Shown here: positions 33,797-43,906 of the stretch, one piece after another | Layout of the letters: every line of letters begins with the position of its first letter | Position numbering within the stretch: the first letter of the stretch is position 1 | Assembly (NCBI RefSeq): GCF_963676325.1 | Contig: NZ_OY781099.1 | Location: forward strand, 4,030,001 to 4,094,000 | DNA from: an uncultured Bacteroides sp. | GTDB lineage: Bacteria; Bacteroidota; Bacteroidia; Bacteroidales; Bacteroidaceae | DNA: 64,000 bases | Direction of reading: 5' to 3' | Position numbers and translations under genes: made by a program | Notes under the pieces: model-generated | Database searches by the model: none | Told to the model about the DNA's origin: nothing | The model's input: the letters and a program-made list of their open reading frames with translations, nothing else

Positions 33797-35929
33797 TCAG
33801 TTTTTCTTAAACCACTTATAAAACCACTGCCCCATTTTGTCATAATTCAAAGATTCATTGTGACCGCGAGGATCGGAGAAAGATATATTATCCTGAGGAT
33901 CTCCATATTGATCTGGGTAAACAACCAATAAGCTATTATTAGAAAAGTACTTAGATAACTGGGCTGGCAGGCGTTCAAATGATGCATCATAAGAAATAGA
34001 CCCTTTACGGGCACTGACTATAACTAATAAATGATCAAAGTTTACCTGTCCGGTAAGTAAAAGCAAGTCATCCCAATCGGCCAATTCAGTAAATTCACTT
34101 CTCAGGCCTTTAAATTTCTTATTAATCAATACATCCAAGCGATCCAATGTTTGCGGATGCGCAAAAAAGTGTACCCTGCACCCCAGCTGGTTTCCCATTC
34201 TGCAAACATGAGCCACCCATTTAGTAAAGCCAGCTTCATACTCAGCTTTTGGTGGAACAGCAACTACAATCCGTCGAAGAGTATTGATTGGCATCAGACA
34301 TTTTGCTATCATAATCTGCCGATGAGTACCTTTAACTAAGTTTTCCGCAGTAGCCCCAAAGAAGGAATCAACTATATTCATTTTACGGTGAAGACCAATA
34401 ACCACATCTGAAACATTGTATTCTTTAATAGTGTGGATAATACCAGATGCAATATTCAAATCGTACCGACTTACCGTATGCATGGTTACATCAGCAGCAG
34501 CAGCAATCATAGCCGATTTCTCCAGATATTTTTTTCCTTGATTTTGCTTTGTGCTCGAACTATGATGGTCATTCATTACGTTCAAAGCAATTAGACCATC
34601 TTTTCTTCTGGGATCTTTAACAACCAGTGCCAGATTCACCAGATTTACAATCGTATCTGGATTTGATACCGGTATCAGAATATTTTCTTCAGATTTTGTT
34701 TCGCCAATCTTCTCATGAACGTCATTGTTCATTGTAATTTTCCGTGCTGCCCGTTCTGTTATAAAGGAACTCAAGACACAAGTAAAAAGAATCATCATCA
34801 CTGTTCCATTCAGCACATCATCATTCAATAACCGTTCTCCGTTATTCATGATAATTTCATGGCCAATCAATACAGCAGCAAGTGTAGCAGCAGCTTGTGC
34901 ATTACTCAGTCCAAACATGATTCTTCTGTCATTGGCACTCAGCTTATATATCTTCTGAGTAAACCAGGCTGCCAGCCATTTACCACATGTGGCCACAACA
35001 GTCATCACAATTGCAACCTTCAGGGCATCTCCTCCGACGAAGAAGCTTTTGAGATTAACAATCATTCCCACACCGATTAGGAAATAAGGAATAAAAAGAG
35101 CATTTCCTACAAACTCTAGATGATTCATTAACGGAGATACATGGGGTATCAACCTATTAAGTACCAATCCTACAAGGAATGCACCTAGAACACCTTTCAG
35201 ACCAACTAATTCCAAAATGCCACCACCAAGAAAAACCATCGCAAGAACAAATACGAACTGCATCACATTATCTTCATACATCCGGAAAAAGGCACGCCCT
35301 ATTCTCGGGAAAAAGAAGATAATCACAAAACAAACCAAAGCTATCTTTGCAATAAGCAGGAGCCAAAAAAGCTGATCTATTACACCGTTGAACAATCCTG
35401 CAATTATCACCAGGATAACCAGTGCCAATGTTACAGTTATTGCTGTACCTCCAATGGCTATATTAACGCTTTTCAATCTGCTAAGTCCATAACGACTGAT
35501 TATAGGATAAGCAATCAGGGTATGGGAGGCATACATACTGGCAAGTAGAACTGAGGTTATTAAACTATAGTTTAATAGAGTCAAACTACTCCAGATACCT
35601 AATATCATAGGAACTGAAAAGGTTATAAGACCAAAAACGAAAGCTTTTTTACGATTCTTCTTAAAATCTGCCATATCCATTTCAAGGCCGGCCAGAAACA
35701 TAATATAGTACAAGCCTACTTTTCCGAATAATTCAAAGCTACTGTCGCGTTCCAGAATATTAAATCCATAGCCCCCAATTGCCACACCAGCCAGAATCAT
35801 CCCAATAATATGAGGGATATGCAAGCGATCCAATAGTATTGGGGCAAAAAGAATTATTGTCAGCACTAAGAAAAAGATCCAGGTGGGATCTGTTATGGGT
35901 AGTTGTAGTGTAAAGTCAAACAAATGCAT
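33797..35929 (-). CDS. CPA2-family cation/proton antiporter with C-terminal universal-stress-like domain
   Basis: This 710-residue protein has about 12 membrane segments in residues 15-400 (Na_H_Exchanger fold) with the FLAGLEMDMADF motif near 80-91. The C-terminal 290 residues are soluble and contain two universal-stress-like halves (ENILIPVSNPDTIVNLVNLAL and a second near LRRIVVAVPPKAEYEAG). It probably exchanges Na+ or K+ for H+, with the cytoplasmic part as a regulatory nucleotide-binding domain. The c-di-AMP synthase encoded 5 kb away makes control by that nucleotide an idea worth testing. Confidence 0.9.
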   Translation of the reverse strand: MHLFDFTLQLPITDPTWIFFLVLTIILFAPILLDRLHIPHIIGMILAGVAIGGYGFNILERDSSFELFGKVGLYYIMFLAGLEMDMADFKKNRKKAFVFGLITFSVPMILGIWSSLTLLNYSLITSVLLASMYASHTLIAYPIISRYGLSRLKSVNIAIGGTAITVTLALVILVIIAGLFNGVIDQLFWLLLIAKIALVCFVIIFFFPRIGRAFFRMYEDNVMQFVFVLAMVFLGGGILELVGLKGVLGAFLVGLVLNRLIPHVSPLMNHLEFVGNALFIPYFLIGVGMIVNLKSFFVGGDALKVAIVMTVVATCGKWLAAWFTQKIYKLSANDRRIMFGLSNAQAAATLAAVLIGHEIIMNNGERLLNDDVLNGTVMMILFTCVLSSFITERAARKITMNNDVHEKIGETKSEENILIPVSNPDTIVNLVNLALVVKDPRRKDGLIALNVMNDHHSSSTKQNQGKKYLEKSAMIAAAADVTMHTVSRYDLNIASGIIHTIKEYNVSDVVIGLHRKMNIVDSFFGATAENLVKGTHRQIMIAKCLMPINTLRRIVVAVPPKAEYEAGFTKWVAHVCRMGNQLGCRVHFFAHPQTLDRLDVLINKKFKGLRSEFTELADWDDLLLLTGQVNFDHLLVIVSARKGSISYDASFERLPAQLSKYFSNNSLLVVYPDQYGDPQDNISFSDPRGHNESLNYDKMGQWFYKWFKKN

Positions 35930-36050
35930 AAGCTTCAGGTATTATTTAATTTGCATTTCTTACGCAAAAGAACAAAAAAAACAGCAGATAACAAAAAAGA
36001 GTTCCCGAAAAGCGCTTCAGGAATAGCTTTATCTCCAAAAATTACACGAT

Positions 36051-38738
36051 TCATCTCACTAAAGCAAAAGGAAGTTTATATTTTCTGATCTGTCCGGTGG
36101 TATTGTGTATTTCAATATAAGCGACATAAAGTCCCACTCTGCAGGCACTGTCATTCTGTTCTTTTCCATTCCACTCAATTGTCCCCTCAGCCGATAGTTG
36201 ACTATTTTCGGCCAACGAACAAACTTCACGACCAGATGCCTCAAATATTCTGATATTAGCTACAAATCCGTCTGATACAAGTGAATAATGAATCTGCAAC
36301 TTATTGTTTTCACTATCTAATGGTGAAAAAGATCTCCTCTCCAACCAAAAAGCCGCATTTACTTTGTTAGTACTTTGCTCAGCACATCTATTGGAACGCC
36401 CCGGTGTTCCATATCCTGATAGAAAAGAAGCAGAAGCCCAACTTAAAGAATCTGAGGAAAGAAGTTCCGGTGATTTCTTTTCCAGAGAGATACCACACTT
36501 ATCTTTTTGTGAAGTAGTGTGCATAAACTCAGAATAAGCCATTTCATCGAGCAACTCTCCTTGAGCTGACAAAAGATATAAAGTTCCTTTCTCAGGAGAC
36601 AAATCAGGTAAATCAGGAACTTTCACTCCATGAGATATATCACAATTATATTGTGCTGAGACAATCTCTGTTTGTTTCGAAAAAAAGAATTCAGAATGTT
36701 GAGGAAAGCTTACCGGTGATTTACTAAATGCAACAGGGACAGAATGTGTACCATTTTCCTTTAAATAAGAGAGATAAAGCTGATTACAGGATAGTGTTTT
36801 ATCAGACACATTTGACAATTCAATATAAGAGGTTCCTCCTGTTCGGGGATTAAACAATATCTCATTAAAAAGCACATCACCAACCTCTATTTTTTCAGGA
36901 AGCATAATCTGCATTTCTATGGGCGTCTTCAGGTTATTCCCGGAAACATCTGCTAAATCATGCAATTCAAGTTCCAGCTTTTGGCCATCTTTCAATGGAG
37001 CATTCAGCACCAGCTTCACATTTCTTCCACAAGGATAATCGGGTATCGCTTCAATCAGCAAAATATCTGAATTCTGAATTTGGTAATTATTAAGGTTGGC
37101 AAGAGAAGAAATATTCAACGATTTATTAAAGTTCACCACAATAGTATCTGATGACTGCATAAAAGACGAAGCTACAGTTATAGCCTCATCATCTGGAAAA
37201 ATCTTAGCCACGGAGTTTATCAAACCAGGAGTTCCACCTTTCACATTATTAGTTGCCTGCCAATTCTGTGCACTATTCGAAAGATTATCCGGATCAACAC
37301 ATTCAAGCGAATACCCACCACTCTTCTTCTTAGTATCCTTATACCACGCATCAGAATACTCCACCCAGGAAATCAGATTTTTCTTTTCATCTTCAAGCCA
37401 AAGAAGTTTTCCTGTATTTAATAATGTGGGAAAAGAGGTTAGCCCCACTACTGAGACTCCACTTGCCGCCCAAAGCTCCTTATACTTCTGATGGCAAAGT
37501 ACTGCATAATTCTTTGCATCAATTACTATATCGGGCATGACATACCGCTTTCCTCCATACATTAAAGCACAATTCCTGAGAGAGACAATAGTATCTGTCC
37601 GGTTATACAACTCGATATACTCTGATTCAGGCAATCCCTTTACATCATTGGGATTAGCCATAATCTCATTAAATATAACTGAGCCGAAATCACGAACGCC
37701 AGAGGATGGCCTTTGGAAAGAGAGCAATTCATTAGAAAATAAAATCACATTCCCATTCAAATCTTCAACTCCCCAGAAAGAGAATTCATATAATTGCTCT
37801 TCTTTCAAACGAGAAGATAGTACAAAGACTACTTTCTTTTTATTCCCATCAAGTTTTTTGCTTTTTATCAGACTTTCATCTCCATTAATAGCGAAATGTG
37901 CATTCTTTAAACTAACCTCTTCACTAAAATCAGCAGAGAACGTAGAATCAGTTAGTGCTGTAACGGAAGTAACCGTGGGACGGGTTTTGTCATTAGGATC
38001 AACAATGCCCGAACCCGGTTCATCTGGCTTATCAGGATTATCAGGACTGCCACCAGTTCCTGGATCTGTTGCTGTTTTATGAATCGAGATATCATCTATA
38101 TACAATAAAGTGGAATTACTGGAAATATACTTGCAGTAAACTCCTGTATATTTTGAGCCGATAATTGTTTTATCACTGGCCTCTCCTTCCTTTTTCCAAT
38201 CGCTATCGTCTTCAGGAATTCTGGTATATAAGGTCCAGACTCCGGAATCACTGCAAGTCACTTTTACCAAAACAGTACACTGAGTCAAATTAAGTGACGT
38301 CATATTTCCTGGGATAACAGTATTAATTGCACTTCCGTTTTGTTTAACCAATGAAACATTCTTTCCAAGACCTCCCATCATTATATAATATCCATCAAGT
38401 GCAACACTTAAATCTTGTTGAGATGATGTCAGATAATACTTCATATAAGACTTACTGCCAGGATTAAATCCATAAAAGAAAGTTTTGAATTCCCATGTTG
38501 TACCGGAAACAAAAGCCGAAGGAGTAGAAAGATATGCTTCACCAGCTTTTCCTGAATCAAATAATTGAAGACCAAACTCTCCTTGTTTAACACCATAATC
38601 TGTTGCTACCCTAAACTTATCAGTATTTCCGGACCAGGAAGGATTCAGGTTAAAATTGCCATCTGAGAAGGACTCATTTACTTGTGAAAAACTACAGATA
38701 GAATATAAAAAACAGATAATAAATAGAAATCTTTTCAT
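36051..38738 (-). CDS. Secreted lamin-tail-domain protein
   Basis: This 895-residue protein has a signal peptide (ending near SFSQ) and an N-terminal lectin/laminin-G-like region (about 20-215). Then come a proline/glycine/aspartate linker with DNPDKPDEPG, SbsA-type Ig domains (TRPTVTSVTALTDSTFSADFSE), and two lamin-tail domains starting at SVIFNEIMANPND and VLFNEILFNPRTGG. It ends in a FlgD-like Ig segment (IEWNGKEQND then GLYVAYIEI) seen in surface-exported Bacteroidetes proteins. It is probably a cell-surface or secreted protein; no catalytic motif is recognised. It stands alone. Confidence 0.85.
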   Translation of the reverse strand: MKRFLFIICFLYSICSFSQVNESFSDGNFNLNPSWSGNTDKFRVATDYGVKQGEFGLQLFDSGKAGEAYLSTPSAFVSGTTWEFKTFFYGFNPGSKSYMKYYLTSSQQDLSVALDGYYIMMGGLGKNVSLVKQNGSAINTVIPGNMTSLNLTQCTVLVKVTCSDSGVWTLYTRIPEDDSDWKKEGEASDKTIIGSKYTGVYCKYISSNSTLLYIDDISIHKTATDPGTGGSPDNPDKPDEPGSGIVDPNDKTRPTVTSVTALTDSTFSADFSEEVSLKNAHFAINGDESLIKSKKLDGNKKKVVFVLSSRLKEEQLYEFSFWGVEDLNGNVILFSNELLSFQRPSSGVRDFGSVIFNEIMANPNDVKGLPESEYIELYNRTDTIVSLRNCALMYGGKRYVMPDIVIDAKNYAVLCHQKYKELWAASGVSVVGLTSFPTLLNTGKLLWLEDEKKNLISWVEYSDAWYKDTKKKSGGYSLECVDPDNLSNSAQNWQATNNVKGGTPGLINSVAKIFPDDEAITVASSFMQSSDTIVVNFNKSLNISSLANLNNYQIQNSDILLIEAIPDYPCGRNVKLVLNAPLKDGQKLELELHDLADVSGNNLKTPIEMQIMLPEKIEVGDVLFNEILFNPRTGGTSYIELSNVSDKTLSCNQLYLSYLKENGTHSVPVAFSKSPVSFPQHSEFFFSKQTEIVSAQYNCDISHGVKVPDLPDLSPEKGTLYLLSAQGELLDEMAYSEFMHTTSQKDKCGISLEKKSPELLSSDSLSWASASFLSGYGTPGRSNRCAEQSTNKVNAAFWLERRSFSPLDSENNKLQIHYSLVSDGFVANIRIFEASGREVCSLAENSQLSAEGTIEWNGKEQNDSACRVGLYVAYIEIHNTTGQIRKYKLPFALVR

Positions 38739-38767
38739 AATATCTAGATTAATATTGCAAATTGTTA

Positions 38768-38775
38768 TAAATTTG
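38768..38775 (+). promoter_or_regulatory. -7 element of asd
   Basis: TAAATTTG, a perfect TAnnTTTG, followed by C, 67 bp upstream of the asd ATG. No convincing -33 element. Confidence 0.45.
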
Positions 38776-38842
38776 CAGGCAATTTATACCAACTGTAAAG
38801 GTATGATAAATAAAGTATAATTACAACTAAAGAAAAGAAAAG

Positions 38843-39850
38843 ATGAAAGTAGCTATCGTTGGCGTAAGTGGCGCAGTGGGACAAGAGTTCCTACGTGTCC
38901 TCGATGAAAGAAATTTCCCTATGGATGAGTTAGTATTGTTCGGTTCCAAACGTAGCGCCGGAAGTAAATACACTTTCCGCGGTAAACAGATCGAGGTCAA
39001 ACTATTACAGCACAACGACGACTTTAAAGGTGTAGATATAGCCTTTACTTCTGCAGGTGGCGGTACTTCATTGGACTTTGCAGATACCATAACTAAATAT
39101 GGTGCTGTAATGATTGACAATTCCAGTGCATTCCGTATGGATAAAGACGTTCCGTTGGTTGTTCCTGAAGTAAATCCCGAAGATGCAAAAGATCGTCCTC
39201 GTGGAATTATTGCTAATCCTAACTGTACAACTATCCAGATGGTAGTTGCTTTGAAGGCTATCGAAAAAATTTCTCATATTAAGAAAGTACATGTTTCAAC
39301 ATATCAGGCAGCAAGTGGTGCCGGAGCTGCAGCAATGGACGAACTTTACGAACAATATCGTCAGGTATTGGCAGGTGAAGAAGTTACAGTTAATAAGTTT
39401 GCTTACCAGTTGGCATTTAACTTGATTCCTCAGGTTGATGTGTTTACAGACAACGGTTATACAAAAGAAGAAATGAAGATGTATAACGAAACACGTAAAA
39501 TTATGCACTCTGATATTGAAGTCAGCGCTACTTGTGTACGTGTTCCATCTTTAAGAGCTCACTCTGAGAGCACCTGGATAGAAACTGAGCGTCCTGTTTC
39601 TGTAGAAGAAGCTCGCGAAGCATTCGCTAAAGGTGAAGGATTGATTCTGCAAGACAACCCTGCAAACAAAGAATATCCTATGCCATTATTTATTGCCGGA
39701 AAAGATCCTGTATACGTGGGACGTATTCGCAAAGACCTTTCAAATGAAAACGGACTAACTTTCTGGACTGTAAGCGACCAGATCAAAAAAGGAGCTGCAC
39801 TTAATGCCGTTCAAATTGCAGAATATCTAATTAAAGAAAAAAATATCTAA
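38843..39850 (+). CDS. asd: Aspartate-semialdehyde dehydrogenase
   Basis: This 335-residue enzyme reduces aspartyl phosphate to aspartate semialdehyde with NADPH, feeding lysine, diaminopimelate, threonine and methionine synthesis. The NADP loop GVSGAVGQE is at 7-15 and the catalytic Cys128 is in ANPNCTTIQM. A conserved HSESTWIE segment lies near 233. It is monocistronic, with a promoter upstream and a strong terminator downstream. It supplies the precursor of the diaminopimelate used by the MurE encoded at 54909. Confidence 0.96.
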   Translation: MKVAIVGVSGAVGQEFLRVLDERNFPMDELVLFGSKRSAGSKYTFRGKQIEVKLLQHNDDFKGVDIAFTSAGGGTSLDFADTITKYGAVMIDNSSAFRMDKDVPLVVPEVNPEDAKDRPRGIIANPNCTTIQMVVALKAIEKISHIKKVHVSTYQAASGAGAAAMDELYEQYRQVLAGEEVTVNKFAYQLAFNLIPQVDVFTDNGYTKEEMKMYNETRKIMHSDIEVSATCVRVPSLRAHSESTWIETERPVSVEEAREAFAKGEGLILQDNPANKEYPMPLFIAGKDPVYVGRIRKDLSNENGLTFWTVSDQIKKGAALNAVQIAEYLIKEKNI

Positions 39851-39894
39851 TAAGTAGTTCAGTATTAGCTTACTACATTTTAACAACAAACAAC

Positions 39895-39945
39895 AGAAAT
39901 TTGTGTAAAAAGGTCAATCCTTCTACACAAATTTCTTTTTTTTCT
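39895..39945 (+). terminator. Terminator after asd
   Basis: AGAAATTTGTGTA pairs with TACACAAATTTCT (13 bp, perfect) around a 16-base loop and is followed by a run of eight T. Confidence 0.9.
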
Positions 39946-39948
39946 CCC

Positions 39949-39956
39949 TACATTTG
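39949..39956 (+). promoter_or_regulatory. -7 element of the hdr-flx operon
   Basis: TACATTTG, a perfect TAnnTTTG, followed by C, lies directly after the asd terminator and 73 bp before the hdrC ATG. The -33 region would lie within the terminator stem; no clear TTTG is present. Confidence 0.5.
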
Positions 39957-40029
39957 CGCAGGATACTATCAAGAGATAGTTTTCATTTGGAATTAAATTA
40001 CTATTAACTATTTATATTCTCAAGCAATT

Positions 40030-40593
40030 ATGGAAAACAATAACAAGATTTCCGGAGATTTACTCACACATACCAGCGTCGATGTAGCTCGCTGTTATCA
40101 ATGTGGTAAATGTACAGCCGGATGTGTTCTTGCTTCAGAAATGGATTTTCCGCCAAGTTATTTGATGCGACTGTTGCAAACAGGAACAGAAGAGAACTAT
40201 GACAGAATACTTCGTTCCAATACTATTTGGCTTTGTCTGAACTGCGAGAATTGTTTAGGCCGATGCCCCATGGAAATTGATATTCCAAAGGTTATGGATT
40301 ACCTTCGTGAACAATCGCTTAACAAGAAGAAGCTTCATCCTGATGCAAAGCCCATTGTATCTTTTCACAAATCATTTCTTGATTCGATTAAGTACACAGG
40401 ACGCCTTTATGAGGTTGGCCTGATTGCAGGATTTAAAGCCCGTACTTTCCGCTTGACTCAGGATCTGAAACTTGCTCCTAAAATGTACCTGAACGGAAAA
40501 TTGAACCTAATGCCCGAAATGATAAAAGACATAAAAGGTGTAGGAAAGATTTTTTCTAAGACGATTGATAACCCAAAGACTAAAAATAAATGA
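40030..40593 (+). CDS. hdrC: Heterodisulfide reductase subunit C-like
   Basis: This 187-residue iron-sulfur protein carries two [4Fe-4S] motifs: CYQCGKCTAGC (Cys22, 25, 28, 32) and CLNCENCLGRCP (Cys69, 72, 75, 79). It matches soluble HdrC, which passes electrons between HdrA and HdrB. It is the first gene of a seven-gene operon in the order hdrC-hdrB-hdrA-flxD-flxC-flxB-flxA and overlaps hdrB by 4 bp. Confidence 0.93.
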   Translation: MENNNKISGDLLTHTSVDVARCYQCGKCTAGCVLASEMDFPPSYLMRLLQTGTEENYDRILRSNTIWLCLNCENCLGRCPMEIDIPKVMDYLREQSLNKKKLHPDAKPIVSFHKSFLDSIKYTGRLYEVGLIAGFKARTFRLTQDLKLAPKMYLNGKLNLMPEMIKDIKGVGKIFSKTIDNPKTKNK

Positions 40594-41429
40594 AAATAGG
40601 TTTTTACCCGGGTTGTTCACTCAAAGGATCATCCCGTGAATACAATGAATCGGTAGTAGCGATTGCCAAAGCTTTAGATATTGAATTAGTGGAAATCAAA
40701 GACTGGAACTGTTGCGGTGCCACAGCTGCCCATTCAATGAATGAAGAACTCTCACTTTCACTTCCCGCAAGAATATTAGCATTAGCAGAAGCTCAAGGAT
40801 TAAAAGAAGTTGTAGTTCCATGTGCTGCTTGTTACAACCGATTAATGGTAACTCAGCATGAGCTTAAAGACGATAAAAAAAGAAGCAGAGTTACTGATAT
40901 AATCGAAATGCCCTACAGCGGCGATCTAAAAATCATCAATGTACTTCAAATGTTGGAAACTTACGCCATGGATAAAATCAAGGAAAAAGTAACCAAACCA
41001 TTTGCACACAAAGTAGCCTGCTATTATGGCTGTTTATTGATACGCCCTCACAAAATATTACAATTTGACCGCGTTGAAGATCCACAAAGTATGGATGCCA
41101 TGATTAAGCTCATTGGCGGAACTCCTCTTGACTGGGCTTTCAAAACAGAATGCTGCGGTGCAGGATTCTCTGTATCACGCACAGATTTAGTTGCAAAACT
41201 ATCTGGAAATATTCTCAAAGATGCAACCGACAGAAGTGCCGAAGCAATTATCGTAGCCTGCCCAATGTGTCAGTCTAATCTGGATATGCGCCGCGGAGCT
41301 ATCAATGAGACTTTAAGTAAACCTTCTGACATTCCGGTAATCTTTATTACTCAGGCCATTGGCCTTGCTTTGGGAGTTAATCCTAAGGAGCTTGGATTGG
41401 AACGTCATTTTGTAAATGTAAAATTATAA
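40590..41429 (+). CDS. hdrB: Heterodisulfide reductase subunit B-like
   Basis: This 279-residue protein has the duplicated CCG domain: DWNCCGATAAH near 45 and KTECCGAGFSVS near 189, plus CAACYNRL and CPMCQSNLD. In methanogens these Cys ligate the two non-cubane [4Fe-4S] clusters that cleave the CoM-S-S-CoB disulfide. Bacteroidetes do not make that disulfide, so the true substrate is unknown; in Desulfovibrio the disulfide protein DsrC has been proposed, and no dsrC is seen in this window. Confidence 0.93.
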   Translation: MKIGFYPGCSLKGSSREYNESVVAIAKALDIELVEIKDWNCCGATAAHSMNEELSLSLPARILALAEAQGLKEVVVPCAACYNRLMVTQHELKDDKKRSRVTDIIEMPYSGDLKIINVLQMLETYAMDKIKEKVTKPFAHKVACYYGCLLIRPHKILQFDRVEDPQSMDAMIKLIGGTPLDWAFKTECCGAGFSVSRTDLVAKLSGNILKDATDRSAEAIIVACPMCQSNLDMRRGAINETLSKPSDIPVIFITQAIGLALGVNPKELGLERHFVNVKL

Positions 41430-41433
41430 TAGT

Positions 41434-43434
41434 ATGTCAAAGATAGGAGTTTTTATCTGCCACTGCGGTGAGAATATCAGTGCCACTGTTGATTGTGAAC
41501 GTGTAGCACAAGAGATCCGTAAAGTGGAAGGCGTAGAATATGCCATTGACTATAAATATATGTGTTCCGATCCGGGACAAACGCTCATAAAGAATGCCAT
41601 CAAAGAACATCATCTGGATGGTGTAGTTGTAGGTTCCTGTTCTCCTCGTATGCACGAGCCAACTTTCAGAAAAGCATGTGCTGAAGCCGGTTTGAATCCA
41701 TTTTTATGTGAAATGGCCAACCTTCGCGAGCATTGCTCATGGGTGCACGAAAAAGGTGAAGCAACAACAGAGAAGGCATTTGACCTTGTAAAGATGCTAG
41801 TAGAAAAGGTAAAGCGCAATAAGCCATTGGATGCCATCAAAGTACCTATTACCAAGAAAGCATTGGTTATTGGTGGTGGTATTGCCGGCATACAAGCCAG
41901 CTTGGATATTGCCAATACCGGTCACCAGGTAATCTTAATTGAAAAAGACCCTTCTATTGGTGGACACATGTCTCAGTTATCTGAAACCTTCCCTACGCTG
42001 GATTGCTCACAATGTATCCTTACTCCAAGAATGGTGGAAGTTGCTCAGCATCCTAATATTACTTTATATACTTACGCTGAACTTGAAAGTCTGGAAGGAT
42101 TCATCGGTAACTTTACCGCAAAGATCAGATTAAAAGCAAAAAGCGTAGATCATAAAAAATGTACCGGTTGTGGAGCTTGTTTTCAAAAGTGCCCGCAAAA
42201 GAAAATTCCTAGCGAATTTAATGCCGGACTTGGTAATCGTACTGCAATCTATGTACCGTTCCCACAAGCTGTGCCTAACAAACCAGTAATTGACCGCGAA
42301 CACTGTAACTATTACAAGCGCGGTAAATGTAAAATCTGTGAGGCAACCTGCCCTACCGGAGCAATTGAATGGGATAAGGAAGATGAGATTATAACCGAAC
42401 AGGTAGGAGCAATTGTTGTAACTACAGGGTTCAATGTGAAAGGTGCCGATTTCTTCCCGGAATACGGTTACGGCAAATACAAAGACGTGCTCACCGGTTT
42501 GCAGTTTGAGCGTTTGGCTTCAGCTTCAGGACCAACTTTAGGAGAAATTCGTCGTCCGTCGGATGGTACAATTCCTAAGAAGATTGTCTTCATAGCTTGT
42601 GCCGGTTCTCGCGACCCAGCCAAAGGTATTCCTTATTGCTCAAAAATTTGCTGTATGTACACAGCTAAGCATGCAATGCTTTACCAACATAAGGTTCACG
42701 ATGGTGAATCAACTGTATTCTATATGGACATTCGTGCCGGAGGTAAGAATTATGAAGAGTTTGTGCGCCGTGCCATTGAAGAAGATCATGTGAACTATGT
42801 TCGCGGACGTGTTGCCAGAGTATACGAAAAGGACGGCAAACTGATTGTTAAGGGTGTAGATACACTGCTTAGCGGACAGCAAGTGGAGATTGAAGCAGAT
42901 ATGGTAGTACTTGCTACTGCCGGTGTTTCTAATTGCGGTGCAGAACAACTGGCACAAAAGATGCACATCTCTTATGACCCATATCATTTCTTTGCTGAAG
43001 CTCACCCTAAATTAAAACCGGTTGAGACTAACACAGCAGGTATCTTCCTTGCCGGAGCTTGTCAGGCACCAAAGGATATTCCTGAAACAGTAGGTATGGC
43101 ATCGGGTGCAGCAGTAAAAGTTGCCGGACTCTTCTCTAACAATGAGCTGGTACGTGAACCGCTTATTGCAGTGGTTAACCGTTGTGCACCTCCACAGTTT
43201 AGTACTTGCGTGGGTTGCTTTATGTGTCAGACTGCTTGTCCTTACAATGCCATTGAGCGTGAAGAGATCAAGGGACGAGATGGTAAGGTAATTAAAACAG
43301 TTGCTAAGGTTAACCCGGGACTTTGTCAGGGTTGCGGTACCTGTGTTGCTTTCTGTCGTTCTAAATCAATCGATATCCAAGGTTACTCAAACGAACAGAT
43401 GTTCGCCGAAGTGATGTCTTTATTGAATCATTAA
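41434..43434 (+). CDS. hdrA: Heterodisulfide reductase subunit A-like flavoprotein
   Basis: This 666-residue protein is the flavin-carrying core of the complex. An N-terminal Cys-containing domain (VFICHCGENIS) is followed by the FAD fold (VIGGGIAGIQAS at about 149-160). Iron-sulfur motifs follow: CTGCGACFQKCP near 235, CKICEATCP near 293, CVGCFMCQTACP near 590 and CQGCGTCVAFC near 628. HdrA is the site of flavin-based electron bifurcation in methanogens. It lies 4 bp after hdrB and 10 bp before flxD. Confidence 0.94.
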   Translation: MSKIGVFICHCGENISATVDCERVAQEIRKVEGVEYAIDYKYMCSDPGQTLIKNAIKEHHLDGVVVGSCSPRMHEPTFRKACAEAGLNPFLCEMANLREHCSWVHEKGEATTEKAFDLVKMLVEKVKRNKPLDAIKVPITKKALVIGGGIAGIQASLDIANTGHQVILIEKDPSIGGHMSQLSETFPTLDCSQCILTPRMVEVAQHPNITLYTYAELESLEGFIGNFTAKIRLKAKSVDHKKCTGCGACFQKCPQKKIPSEFNAGLGNRTAIYVPFPQAVPNKPVIDREHCNYYKRGKCKICEATCPTGAIEWDKEDEIITEQVGAIVVTTGFNVKGADFFPEYGYGKYKDVLTGLQFERLASASGPTLGEIRRPSDGTIPKKIVFIACAGSRDPAKGIPYCSKICCMYTAKHAMLYQHKVHDGESTVFYMDIRAGGKNYEEFVRRAIEEDHVNYVRGRVARVYEKDGKLIVKGVDTLLSGQQVEIEADMVVLATAGVSNCGAEQLAQKMHISYDPYHFFAEAHPKLKPVETNTAGIFLAGACQAPKDIPETVGMASGAAVKVAGLFSNNELVREPLIAVVNRCAPPQFSTCVGCFMCQTACPYNAIEREEIKGRDGKVIKTVAKVNPGLCQGCGTCVAFCRSKSIDIQGYSNEQMFAEVMSLLNH

Positions 43435-43444
43435 CTGAAAAACC

Positions 43445-43906
43445 ATGAACAATAATAATTCAGAATTTGAACCTAAAATTGTCGCTTTCGTATGCAACTG
43501 GTGTACCTATGCAGGAGCCGACTTAACTGGTACAAGCCGATTAAAATATGCTACGAACGTGAAAATCGTTCGCTTCCCATGTACCGGACGCATTGACTTC
43601 ATGTTACTCCTGAAAGCTTTTGCTCAGGGAGCCGACGGAGTAATCGTTTCCGGTTGTCACCCTAACGACTGCCACTATACAAGTGGTAACTTCCATGCTC
43701 GTCGCCGTTGGATTACATTCCGCGGATTACTCGACTTTATGGGTATTGACATACGCCGCATCCAGTACTCCTGGGTATCTGCTGCCGAAGGAGCAAAATG
43801 GGCTGATATTGTAAATACAACCGTAGCAAATATCCGTGAGCTGGGTCCTTACACAGAATATCAGAAAGTTGCCGAATATTTAGATAAGGAGGAATACAAT
43901 GGATAA
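43445..43906 (+). CDS. MvhD/FlxD-like [2Fe-2S] subunit
   Basis: This 153-residue protein matches the MvhD family (hydrogenase delta subunit), which docks an electron-donating module to HdrA. The Cys ligands are in CNWCTYAGAD, PCTGRID and SGCHPNDCHY. In flx-hdr operons the equivalent is FlxD. No hydrogenase gene is present; the partner here is the Flx module encoded next. It overlaps the following gene by 8 bp. Confidence 0.92.
   Translation: MNNNNSEFEPKIVAFVCNWCTYAGADLTGTSRLKYATNVKIVRFPCTGRIDFMLLLKAFAQGADGVIVSGCHPNDCHYTSGNFHARRRWITFRGLLDFMGIDIRRIQYSWVSAAEGAKWADIVNTTVANIRELGPYTEYQKVAEYLDKEEYNG

Noticed and set aside
37537..38082. 181-codon open frame opposite the lamin-tail gene
   Set aside because: It is antisense to a well-supported long gene, has no start signal and no recognisable domain.
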